Of a stretch of 64,000 bases of DNA, positions 35,940 to 43,997 are shown piece by piece. The stretch spans positions 29,766 through 93,765 of the forward strand of contig NZ_NPKH01000023.1 of NCBI RefSeq assembly GCF_002284535.1, read 5' to 3'. Below the pieces are notes generated by a model. It did no database searches. It was not told the origin of the DNA and saw nothing but the letters and a program-made list of their open reading frames with translations. Every line of letters begins with the position of its first letter. The stretch's first letter is position 1. The DNA is from Mesorhizobium wenxiniae (lineage in GTDB: Bacteria > Pseudomonadota > Alphaproteobacteria > Rhizobiales > Rhizobiaceae). A program made the position numbers and the translations under genes.

Positions 35940-36371
35940 TTACCTCGTCTTCCGCCAAAGCACTGCATGCGGTTTGTAGCCGCGCGGTTTCAGGAACTTG
36001 TCCCAGCCTGTTCGGCCTTCGACGGCGATTATTGAACAGTCGTTTTGAGCCGCGCTGTCTTCCATCGCGGTCGTCAGCTCATCGGCGAATTTCGCCACAT
36101 CCCTGCCGGCGAGGTCGCAAAGCGTGAATATCCGGGTTCCTGTCGCATCGATGGTTCGAACCGTCGTCATTGCGATGGCAACGAAAGCGTCGCCGTTCAG
36201 CACCAGCCACAGCGTCCTGTTGCCGGCGAGAACTTCCTGAAACAGCGCGCCAGTGGTTACGTCCTTCGGATAGCGCTTGGCCAGTTTGCCCATCGCGCCC
36301 AGAATGTCGCTCATGTACGGCGCCAGTTGATCGATCGACCATGAGGCAGTGCTTTGGACGGTATAGGTCAC
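35940..36371 (-). CDS. Acetyltransferase-fold-like phage protein
   Basis: 143 residues from GTG 36371, overlapping the preceding stop as GTGA. The end (EGRTGWDKFLKPRGYKPHAV) resembles GNAT-fold proteins often found beside phage tail genes. No clear acetyl-CoA loop is seen, so enzyme activity is uncertain. Confidence 0.6.
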   Translation of the reverse strand: MTYTVQSTASWSIDQLAPYMSDILGAMGKLAKRYPKDVTTGALFQEVLAGNRTLWLVLNGDAFVAIAMTTVRTIDATGTRIFTLCDLAGRDVAKFADELTTAMEDSAAQNDCSIIAVEGRTGWDKFLKPRGYKPHAVLWRKTR

Positions 36372-38185
36372 CGCTGACCCGATGGTTTCGCGTTGACATC
36401 CACACCCTGCGCGTGATGCCATGTCGTGCCGGCCGGGATGGTCACGCGCACCCTTTGGAACCGGGATGCATTGAGCTTGTCGGCCCGTCCCGTTGAGGAA
36501 GTTGGCGTGATTTCACTGGTCCATGCTACGGCGGCGCCGCGCTTCATCCGTGAGCCGATCGCCACCGTGCAACTGTCGCTGTCCACAACCGGATAAACCG
36601 ACGAGATCAGCGTGACACCGCCGGCAAGGTCGCCCTTTTCCTGCGTGGTGATGATGGCTTCCTTGTTTGAGCCGTTGAAAAAGCCGAGCGTGAAATCAGA
36701 TCCGAATGCAGCCAGGATAGGGGCCCCGCCCTGCCACACCTTCGAATCCAGTGAATAGGTCAGCGTATCCAGGTTGGTCGAAATCGCGTCCAGCCCCTCC
36801 AACGTGTAACCAGCGGTCGCAGCCGGGAAAATGCCCACGTTGGTCTGGTTGGCGATCGACCAGCGCGTTTGCAGCCAGTCATAGACCAGGATGGCGCCAT
36901 AGATGCCGGCGCCGGTCAAATCCATGGTCCAGTAAACACGGGAATAGAACGGATCGATCGCCCCGATCATCGTTGCGGCATCTGATGCGGCCAACTGCCC
37001 GAAAATGGTGCGACTGACCTTCTCAAAGCCAATGTCAGCAATTGCCCCATCTGATGTGATCTGGAAGAATGAACCCTCATCGGCAAAGAAGGTGTTTTCA
37101 CCGCGGGAAGCGATGGAATAAGGCGACTTGGCCCCGCGCCCGTCGTGGATCTTGACAAATGAGAAGATGATCGATGAGCCGGGAACGAAGGTTCCGAGAT
37201 AGATGGCCCGCTCCAGAATGATCAGCGGGTTTGTGGCCCGCGATGAGCCTTGAACCACACCGCCTTCAGGGAACGTCTGAAAGTCCGAATTGTCAGTGCC
37301 TGGCGTCCAGCCTTCAATGTCGTTCAGGGCAGACCAGTGCACCCGGTTGGCATCGGTGGCCAATTGCATCAGACAGAGGAAATCGCCCCATGCCTTGACG
37401 AAAGACGCTCTTGGCGGGGAACCTGCGAGATTGGCGAACTCAGTCGAAACGCCAAGTTCGAAAACCTGCGGATCGTCATTGATGTTGACGGCGACGACGT
37501 ATTCGCCGAATTGTTCGAAACACCAGCGCGCGGTGTCGTTCGCGGCATAGTTGGTTAGCGCCTGAACGGTCACGTTATCGACGTTGAGCGTGGTCGTGCC
37601 GACCGCTTCGAGCTCGAACGTGGTGTTGCCGGTGACCGCCGTTAGATACTCGGTGAACGTCCCGTTTGCCGCTCTTGTCGTGCCGTTGACAGAAGTGCCC
37701 CCGGAAATGACAGGGCGAACACCGCCCGCCGAAAAGCCCGAGACGGTGAATACAACCTTGTATATCGTGCCGGCAGTGAACGACTGGGCTTGAGAGATGG
37801 AATTGCCGCTAGCGGCCGTGGTGGCAGTGGCGACACCGGCCGCAATCGTCCATCCGGCATCCTTGGTCCAGTTGGTGTCCGCAGCAAACGTCCCGTTGAC
37901 GACCTGATTAGCCGCCAGTTTAGACACATGGTCCCATGCCAGTGTTGTGTTATTTAGCACATACAGCTTTGTCGTGGTGCCGGCGAAGATGGTCACCTGC
38001 CCGCTCAGGCTTCTTGCCGTGAAGAATCCCAGCGGTTCGGCAGAGAGAGCCGAAGACAGCGCCTCCAGATCGGGAAACGGCAGATAGGAGCCGGTCGAGC
38101 ACAACACGTTCAGGATGTCGCCTGTGGACTGCCCGTTCAGGTCTGCCTGGTCGGGCAGCCATGCAGAGAAGGGGACAACCGTCAT
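36368..38185 (-). CDS. Packaged-DNA stabilisation protein, P22 gp10-like
   Basis: 605 residues. Opens MTVVPFSAWLPDQADLNGQS and continues beta-rich with repeated WxxxF motifs, e.g. RVHWSALNDIEGWTPGTDNS, which is typical of gp10-type tail-hub proteins. It sits after the gp4-like adaptor as in P22. It should close the portal and hold the DNA. The large ligand-like insertion (residues about 110-210) looks like a carbohydrate-binding or Ig-like domain. Confidence 0.7.
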   Translation of the reverse strand: MTVVPFSAWLPDQADLNGQSTGDILNVLCSTGSYLPFPDLEALSSALSAEPLGFFTARSLSGQVTIFAGTTTKLYVLNNTTLAWDHVSKLAANQVVNGTFAADTNWTKDAGWTIAAGVATATTAASGNSISQAQSFTAGTIYKVVFTVSGFSAGGVRPVISGGTSVNGTTRAANGTFTEYLTAVTGNTTFELEAVGTTTLNVDNVTVQALTNYAANDTARWCFEQFGEYVVAVNINDDPQVFELGVSTEFANLAGSPPRASFVKAWGDFLCLMQLATDANRVHWSALNDIEGWTPGTDNSDFQTFPEGGVVQGSSRATNPLIILERAIYLGTFVPGSSIIFSFVKIHDGRGAKSPYSIASRGENTFFADEGSFFQITSDGAIADIGFEKVSRTIFGQLAASDAATMIGAIDPFYSRVYWTMDLTGAGIYGAILVYDWLQTRWSIANQTNVGIFPAATAGYTLEGLDAISTNLDTLTYSLDSKVWQGGAPILAAFGSDFTLGFFNGSNKEAIITTQEKGDLAGGVTLISSVYPVVDSDSCTVAIGSRMKRGAAVAWTSEITPTSSTGRADKLNASRFQRVRVTIPAGTTWHHAQGVDVNAKPSGQR

Positions 38186-38409
38186 TCGTCTTCACCGAAT
38201 ACCAGATGATGCTTGGCGCGCTCCATGAGGACGAGTGTTTCGCCGGCATTGGCGTTGCCGCTTACCCAGATGGAGCCGTCTTCAAGCTGACCGAGGATGG
38301 CGAGCGTCGTAAATACCTGTCCCTTGGCGCCTTCAAGGATTTCGTCGGAATCGAACCTGAAGCCTTCGCCGATCTCGACGGGTTCGAATTTGAGAACGTT
38401 GCTTGTCAC
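38182..38409 (-). CDS. Hypothetical phage protein
   Basis: 75 residues, GTG start overlapping the preceding stop. Acidic; contains GQLEDGSIWVSGNANAGETL, as seen in phage proteins near tail adaptors. Ends with ATGA overlap into the gp10-like gene. Confidence 0.6.
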   Translation of the reverse strand: MTSNVLKFEPVEIGEGFRFDSDEILEGAKGQVFTTLAILGQLEDGSIWVSGNANAGETLVLMERAKHHLVFGEDE

Positions 38410-38573
38410 GGCGTGCGGCCTCTTGCCCAGACAACAACGTCATCGACGCTCGCAAAGCGCTCGTAAGCCCATCCCTTGCTCGTCCTGACGCGAACAAGCG
38501 TCTTGCCGTTCTTGGAGCCAAGATCGGTCGCATCGGTAAAGCCGAGTTCGGCGAGCTTCTGGATGATGGTCAC
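38406..38573 (-). CDS. 55-residue phage protein
   Basis: GTG 38573 overlaps the stop of the gp4-like gene (GTGA), and its own stop overlaps the next GTG in the same way. Sequence is basic then acidic: IIQKLAELGFTDATDLGSKN and RVRTSKGWAYERFASVDDVV. No family. Confidence 0.6.
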   Translation of the reverse strand: MTIIQKLAELGFTDATDLGSKNGKTLVRVRTSKGWAYERFASVDDVVVWARGRTP

Positions 38574-39214
38574 TGATACATCCAGTCCTGGTAGCTATAG
38601 TGCGGCCTGTGCATCAAGCCGGGGTCAACCGACGAGATGCTGCGCTTGCCCTGTGCGATGATGTTCTTGACCGATGGGAGCGCGCTGTTGAGAACCGAGG
38701 CCCAGCGGGACATGGCGTCATTATCCTGAATGAAGATGCCGCCCCAAACGATTGTTGCCGCGAGATAAAGGTCGGGATGATAGGTCAGCAGCCAGTTAGT
38801 CGGAGCCGCCACCGAAAGCGCGAACCGCTGGCGATAGCGGAAGCGGAACGGATAAGCCTGGTCAAGCGGGCAGTCGAAATCAATGCTGGTTCCGTCCATC
38901 GCCCAATAGCGGGGATATCCGTTCGACACCCGGTAGGGAAACGTGCCGTCATCCTTGCGGGTCATCTCGACTTCATCGATGCCGGATTGGGCAAGGAACA
39001 GGCCGATTGGCGCAACGATGCTCAGCGCAGAAATACTTATGGCGCGCGATGACACCGTGCCGGTGAGCGTCGTATCAACTTCGACAGGGCCAAGCTCGCG
39101 GTTCAAGGCAGCTTCGGCGAGCGCGATAAAGTCCGCCGCCTCGCCAGCCATGTCGCCGCGCGTCATCCAGTTGGTGACAGCCGCCTGAAGCTCGGTGTAA
39201 TTCGTGATCGCCAT
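38570..39214 (-). CDS. Head-to-tail adaptor, P22 gp4-like
   Basis: 214 residues. Begins MAITNYTELQAAVTNWMTRG, typical of phage adaptor proteins (helical start ELQ-x-A-x-x-NWL-x-RxD), followed by FIALAEAALNREL. Located between capsid and gp10-like genes. It should form the ring under the portal. Confidence 0.75.
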   Translation of the reverse strand: MAITNYTELQAAVTNWMTRGDMAGEAADFIALAEAALNRELGPVEVDTTLTGTVSSRAISISALSIVAPIGLFLAQSGIDEVEMTRKDDGTFPYRVSNGYPRYWAMDGTSIDFDCPLDQAYPFRFRYRQRFALSVAAPTNWLLTYHPDLYLAATIVWGGIFIQDNDAMSRWASVLNSALPSVKNIIAQGKRSISSVDPGLMHRPHYSYQDWMYQ

Positions 39215-39217
39215 CGG

Positions 39218-40468
39218 CTATCCTTTCGGCAGGATGACGCCGGCGCGACCGTCCTTCTGGACTTCGCGGCCCTGCGCCCTTGCCCAATCCATGACCCTCG
39301 GGCCGATCATCACATCGCTGGCGTCGTCGTACAGAATGACCTTGCAACGGTCTCCGAGCCGTTCGAAGAATTTTAGCCTGTCACCCAGCTTGCGCGGCGG
39401 TCCATCAACGAAAGCCAGCCCGAATGCCTCGGGAAGTTCGTCGGTGAGGTCGTACCAGCCGTCTTTCAGATCGGCCGTGACCAAGACGATATTGCTTGAC
39501 ACGCCAGCGACGGCGGCCATTTGTTCCAACTTCTCGGCATAGTGCGGGTCATGCTCCACGCACCAGATTTTCGCTCCGGTCGCCGCCATGGCGATGGTGG
39601 AAAGCCCGGAGCCGATTTCCAGCACGGGGCCATCGGAAGACCGCGCCAGCCCAACAGCCAGTTGCAGGACATCTGGTGCGGCTGACCATTTGTTGCCGAG
39701 TGCCTTGAAGACTTCTTCGAAGGTGGCGAGCTTCGCGTCTCTTGCCTGGATGCGCTCAACCAGCCATGGGAGAGAGGTTCCGTTCCGGCGCCGCAAGGAT
39801 GCCCCAAGGGTGTCTTTCAGCACCGCCTTGCCGCAATGGCCGAGCTTTAGTTCGGGAGCAGCGAAGACCTTGCCGCCCATCTCCCGCCAGACCATGCAGA
39901 AGCGAATATCGCCGCCCCTGCGCCCGCCGCCAAAATAGTCCCTTTCGAACAGGACGGGATGCAGCCCGTCATTCTTGAGGAAGTGCTTGGCGGTCGCGGC
40001 CATCGTCTCAAGGAGGTGGCGCTTGATCTTCATGAAGCCGGTTGGAAGCCCTTCGACCTCCAACAGACCATCCTCGTCCACATCGTTGACGCCGGCCAGC
40101 ATGCGAACCGGCATGTTTTCTTCTTCGCTTTCGCGACGATAGGGATAGACGCCGCCGACGAGATCGCGATCGATCTGGCAGAGCGTCACCAGCGCGTCGG
40201 GCTCCCACGACACATCGGCGTCTAGGAAGACAAGATCCGTGCAGTCGGACTTGAGGAAATCCCCGACAACGGCATTGCGGCCGTCATCGACGTGGCAATT
40301 GCCCTGAAGGAGATAGTAGGCGGACTGGATGCCCACCGCCGTAAGCGCTTCTCGGCTTCTGGCGATGGAAAACACGTAACTGGCGTCCGGGCTGTCATAG
40401 ACGGTCGTGGCCAGCATGACCTTCTGCCCGGAAGCAGAAGGCCCGGCATCATAATAGCGATAAGACAC
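39218..40468 (-). CDS. Glycosyltransferase-methyltransferase fusion protein
   Basis: 416 residues. The N-terminal half is a GT-A glycosyltransferase: CHVDDGRNAVVGDFLKSDCT, with the metal-binding D-x-D at 83-85 in VFLDADVSWEP, and GGGRRGGDIRFCMVWREMGG further on. The C-terminal half is a Rossmann methyltransferase with motif I LEIGSGLS (283-290) and acidic loop CVEHDPHYAEKLEQMA. It lies between the coat and adaptor genes in the same strand and operon. A plausible role is glycosylating, then methylating, a virion protein or a surface sugar (inference). Confidence 0.8.
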   Translation of the reverse strand: MSYRYYDAGPSASGQKVMLATTVYDSPDASYVFSIARSREALTAVGIQSAYYLLQGNCHVDDGRNAVVGDFLKSDCTDLVFLDADVSWEPDALVTLCQIDRDLVGGVYPYRRESEEENMPVRMLAGVNDVDEDGLLEVEGLPTGFMKIKRHLLETMAATAKHFLKNDGLHPVLFERDYFGGGRRGGDIRFCMVWREMGGKVFAAPELKLGHCGKAVLKDTLGASLRRRNGTSLPWLVERIQARDAKLATFEEVFKALGNKWSAAPDVLQLAVGLARSSDGPVLEIGSGLSTIAMAATGAKIWCVEHDPHYAEKLEQMAAVAGVSSNIVLVTADLKDGWYDLTDELPEAFGLAFVDGPPRKLGDRLKFFERLGDRCKVILYDDASDVMIGPRVMDWARAQGREVQKDGRAGVILPKG

Positions 40469-40480
40469 CGGGCCTCCCGA

Positions 40481-40696
40481 TCAGGTGGTTACGATGAGGC
40501 CGAGCGCGACCAGAGCCGCCATAAGGCGGTTGGCCTTGAGCTCGTTCAGCGCAGTCGTCGCCGTCGCGGTATTCGGCCAGGTGACCGAAGGACGCGCGAT
40601 AGGCGTCGAAAGCGCATAGAATGCCAGTTTGTCCGTCGCGGACTGGCCGAGTCGGGTCCCATCCGGACCCTTATCGGAAAGCTGTTTTGCACCCAT
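40481..40696 (-). CDS. Head-fibre-like small phage protein
   Basis: 71 residues. GTRLGQSATDKLAFYALSTP and the terminal ALVALGLI match a short motif (LGxSxxDKxxFYGxTP) seen in phage head fibre and appendage proteins. Directly after the coat gene. Confidence 0.6.
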   Translation of the reverse strand: MGAKQLSDKGPDGTRLGQSATDKLAFYALSTPIARPSVTWPNTATATTALNELKANRLMAALVALGLIVTT

Positions 40697-40726
40697 GAGA
40701 GTGTCCTTTCTTCAGATTTGAGGGGA

Positions 40727-41980
40727 TTAGATGTCGGCCGCGAGCGAGGCGCGGACGGCAAGACGCGGATCGATCGTGTCCGTGCCGTACAGAACGTCCA
40801 GACGCCAGTTGCTGTCGTCGTTGGTGCCGTCATAGTACGGGATGACACGGACGCTGACGCCCTTGAAGGTGCGGCGGGCAACGTCGATGGCGCCGGGAGG
40901 CGATACCAGCGGGACCATCGTCAGGGCGAACGCGTTCTTGTGGAAGAACAGGTTCTGGACATAGCCGGTGGAGGCCACGCCCTGCCAGGTGACGGTGTTG
41001 TCGTTGATGTCGGTGCCGGTCGAGAGATGGCATGTCTTCTGAGCGCCCGAGAGGATGATGGGCGGCCAGATCAGCACGTCGGACTCGTTGCCCGAGCCGA
41101 CAGCGTCAGCCATGACGACGAACTTCTTGAGGTGCCCAAGAGTTTCCTTCGTCACCGGGTTGACATCGTACACGTCCGAAATCGTGAACGTGTCGCCATA
41201 CTTGATGGTCGAGGTCGCGCCTGCATAGCCATCCATGTGGATGGTGATGGAGGTCGAGTCCTTCACGCTCGCCCAGGTGAACGTACCATCAACGATCGTG
41301 AGATCGATCAGGTCCGTGCCGGTGCGGTCGCCGGTGGTGTGGGTCGGGACGTTCTGCGACATGTAGGTATCGACATTGCCGACGCGGCCGATGCGAGCCT
41401 TGCGGAAGGCATCCTTGGCAACGTCCTGCATGTAGAGGGCGGTCGAAGAACCGAGCATGGCCCAATGATCAGCCGGCGACAGAACCGCATAGCGGTCTTC
41501 CTGCGGCACGGAGGTCTTGTCCATGTATTCCGGGGCAAGGGCGAAATCGGCAAACGAGTTGATGCCGCCCGAGGGGATGGTCACATTGCCCGGGATGTTC
41601 TTGTACTCGGCCATCAGATCGCGATCGATCTGGTTGGCAAGCTGGATCATCGCCGGCTTGATGACGCGCTCGGAAAGCTGCTTGATCTGCAGGGTCAGGT
41701 CCTGAGACGAGAACTTGAAATCGACGCCCTTCTGCTTGTCAACGGTGACCGGGATTTTGCCTTCCACGACATCCTGAATGGCGGCAACCTTGCCGTCGCG
41801 GACGGTGAAGTCAGTCGGGCGGCGGATGGAAACGGTTTCGCCGACCTTATAGCCGTTGATGTTCTTGGAAAACTCGTCTTCGTAGCCGCGATAGACGAGA
41901 TTGCCCATGACGAGTTCGTTCTCGAGGATCATCACGGCCTCTTTGGCGATGATGTCCGCAGTCAGTGTGGTGTTGGACAT
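40727..41980 (-). CDS. Major capsid protein, P22 coat-like
   Basis: 417 residues. Pattern of the P22 coat family: AKEAVMILENELVMGNLVYR, followed by FKVGETV-like NGYKVGETVSIRRPTDFTVR, and an inserted domain between about residues 220 and 330. C-terminus FKGVSVRVIPYYDGTNDD, LDVLYG and DPRLAVR are conserved. HK97 fold expected. Confidence 0.88.
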   Translation of the reverse strand: MSNTTLTADIIAKEAVMILENELVMGNLVYRGYEDEFSKNINGYKVGETVSIRRPTDFTVRDGKVAAIQDVVEGKIPVTVDKQKGVDFKFSSQDLTLQIKQLSERVIKPAMIQLANQIDRDLMAEYKNIPGNVTIPSGGINSFADFALAPEYMDKTSVPQEDRYAVLSPADHWAMLGSSTALYMQDVAKDAFRKARIGRVGNVDTYMSQNVPTHTTGDRTGTDLIDLTIVDGTFTWASVKDSTSITIHMDGYAGATSTIKYGDTFTISDVYDVNPVTKETLGHLKKFVVMADAVGSGNESDVLIWPPIILSGAQKTCHLSTGTDINDNTVTWQGVASTGYVQNLFFHKNAFALTMVPLVSPPGAIDVARRTFKGVSVRVIPYYDGTNDDSNWRLDVLYGTDTIDPRLAVRASLAADI

Positions 41981-42024
41981 TGTGGTTCCTTCGGGCGGCC
42001 TTGGCCGCGTTCAAACGGGTTGAG

Positions 42025-42897
42025 TTAGATGCGCCCTTCTCGTTTGGCGTGCGCCACGTATTCCTCCATCGACATCTCAGCGAGGTTCTTTCGGGCTGGC
42101 GGGTTGGCCTTGGCCGCGACGACCTTCAACGGTTCGACGGAAAGCTTTGGAGCGGGTGCATTGGGTTTGGTGTTGATGGCCTGGTGGCCGAGCCATGCGA
42201 GATGGAGCGCCCGATAGACGGCCGGGGTGTACGCTCCTTTGAGCGTATTCCAGTCGAACCCGAGTTCCTTTGTCGCAAAATCGGTGACTTTCTTGTCAAC
42301 CTCTTCGGACCAGCCCTTGATTTGTGTTTCGGCGTAACGGCGCGTTTCCTGAAGGCGCTTGGCAGTTTCCTGCTGCGTCTGCTCAGTGCGAGCCTTCTGC
42401 CGTTCTCCGAGGTATCCCGCGACCTCGCCGCGCGCCGCCTTCAACTGCTGGAACTTGCGAAAACCTGCCTGGGCGGCAAACAGGTCTTGCGTTTCCCATG
42501 CGTCCCAATCGACATTTTCATAGGACTTGAGGTCCGAATCGATGCTGATCAGCGCCGCGCGGGCATTCATTTCTTCTTCGCCGACCTTGGATGCCTGCTC
42601 GATTTGCGCAGCACGCGCTTCGAGTGCTCGTTCCTTTTCGGCGACTGCTTGGGTTTTACGCGTATAATCGGCCTGCCGAAGCACGCCGTCCTTGAGACCT
42701 TTCGGCCCCTTGATCTTCTTGCCGTCCCAGTCGAATTCCTCGAGTTCTTCTTCTGGGTTGGGTTCTCTTGCCTCTTCATCCTCGACTTCGCCGGGTTCGA
42801 CAGGTTCGGCGGCTTCGAGGTTTTCCGGTTCGTTCGGCTCCACTGGCTCGATTGGCGCTTCCGCTTCGAGGGCAATAGATTCCTGTTCACCGTCCAT
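42025..42897 (-). CDS. Scaffolding protein
   Basis: 290 residues from ATG 42897 (AAAGGG upstream; the ATG at 42915 lacks one). Very acidic N-terminus (Glu/Pro repeats), LKDGVLRQADYTRKTQAVAE, long coiled-coil and a basic C-terminal end (MSMEEYVAHAKREGRI). This is the usual design of a scaffolding protein between portal and coat genes. Confidence 0.8.
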   Translation of the reverse strand: MDGEQESIALEAEAPIEPVEPNEPENLEAAEPVEPGEVEDEEAREPNPEEELEEFDWDGKKIKGPKGLKDGVLRQADYTRKTQAVAEKERALEARAAQIEQASKVGEEEMNARAALISIDSDLKSYENVDWDAWETQDLFAAQAGFRKFQQLKAARGEVAGYLGERQKARTEQTQQETAKRLQETRRYAETQIKGWSEEVDKKVTDFATKELGFDWNTLKGAYTPAVYRALHLAWLGHQAINTKPNAPAPKLSVEPLKVVAAKANPPARKNLAEMSMEEYVAHAKREGRI

Positions 42898-42937
42898 GGG
42901 TGCAATCCCTTTCATGGGTTGTTGCGGTTAGAAAAAA

Positions 42938-43750
42938 CTAGGCGGCGCCGACGCCCTGCAGATAGGCAAGGTCGGCGTTGTATTCGGCGAGGATCATTGC
43001 GTCGGTGAGGTTCCCACCGAAGCCTGCCGATGCTAACTGATATGAATTGAATGAACTGATGACGCCTGCGGTGTTGATCGCGCCGATCACTATGGCAGCC
43101 GTTGACAGTCCGGTAGATGTGACAGTTTGAGTACCGAGACTGACACCGTTCCGAAATGCGGCCATCGCAGTAGAGGTAGATCGTCTGGCAACGAAGCCTC
43201 CAGAGCTATTAGGTGACGCGCTGGTTGCGGGCGTGGCATCGACATTCAAGCGATATGAGACGGCGTCGAGTGTGGTTCGAAGGACCAGCGCTGCCTGAGA
43301 TGTAGTCGCTGCCGTCCTTGATCCCATCACCACAGCACCCGACTGCGCGTCAGTCCGCGACCAGACGGACAGATGTGCGCTGTTGAGGGCAAAGTTCCCG
43401 CCTGCTGTTGATGGCGTGAAGCCTGTGGCTAGATATCCGTCTACCCCGTTGCCAGTGTAGCCGCGGTCAGCCTCGAAAGCGATGGTGCCAGTCGGGGTCA
43501 GGTTGAACGTGTCTGCCTTCCAATTGCGCTGAGCGGCCTGTGCATCGGCAGCAGCCATCATGTAGAAGGCATCTCGCAACGCCCATGCGCCTGAAGCCTT
43601 GGCAGCCAGGATGCGGTTGTTGATCAGCGTCTTCCGGGCGTCGGTCGGTGGCGTCGTGAAACGGGCAAAGAGCGCAAGTGCTTCCGGCGCGAAGACGACC
43701 TGCCTTGAACTGATGAGGCTTAGCCCGAGAGGCCCGAGCGAGAGGCCCAT
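42938..43750 (-). CDS. LamG/lectin-like virion protein
   Basis: 270 residues. The latter two thirds are beta-rich and end NLTDAMILAEYNADLAYLQG, like concanavalin-fold domains of phage decoration proteins. Sits between portal and scaffold genes, so may decorate the head. Confidence 0.65.
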   Translation of the reverse strand: MGLSLGPLGLSLISSRQVVFAPEALALFARFTTPPTDARKTLINNRILAAKASGAWALRDAFYMMAAADAQAAQRNWKADTFNLTPTGTIAFEADRGYTGNGVDGYLATGFTPSTAGGNFALNSAHLSVWSRTDAQSGAVVMGSRTAATTSQAALVLRTTLDAVSYRLNVDATPATSASPNSSGGFVARRSTSTAMAAFRNGVSLGTQTVTSTGLSTAAIVIGAINTAGVISSFNSYQLASAGFGGNLTDAMILAEYNADLAYLQGVGAA

Positions 43751-43751
43751 G

Positions 43752-43994
43752 CTAGTATTTCAACCCGACAAGGCTGGTTGCCGTCGTGTTGGTGGACATG
43801 ACCCGATCGCACTTGACCGGCAGAATGGAACCAGCCGGAACACCAACGAACGTCACGGTCGATCCTCTGACGGTTCGAACCGCGACGTTGCCGGTCACGC
43901 CGACATAAACGGCATCGAAGGCAACAACCGTGGAATCGCTCACGGTGACGGCTGCAGCATCACCGGCTGCGAGTGCTTCAATAGGGCTTGCCAT
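43752..43994 (-). CDS. Small head-associated protein
   Basis: 80 residues, beta-rich: VAVRTVRGSTVTFVGVPAGS and PVKCDRVMSTNTTATSL. The pattern recurs in phage proteins near portal genes and suggests a small decoration or stabilising protein. Confidence 0.6.
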   Translation of the reverse strand: MASPIEALAAGDAAAVTVSDSTVVAFDAVYVGVTGNVAVRTVRGSTVTFVGVPAGSILPVKCDRVMSTNTTATSLVGLKY

Positions 43995-43997
43995 GGG

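Noticed and set aside
40292..42028. 578-codon plus-strand frame opposite the coat gene
   Set aside because: Shadow of the P22-like coat and GT-MTase genes.
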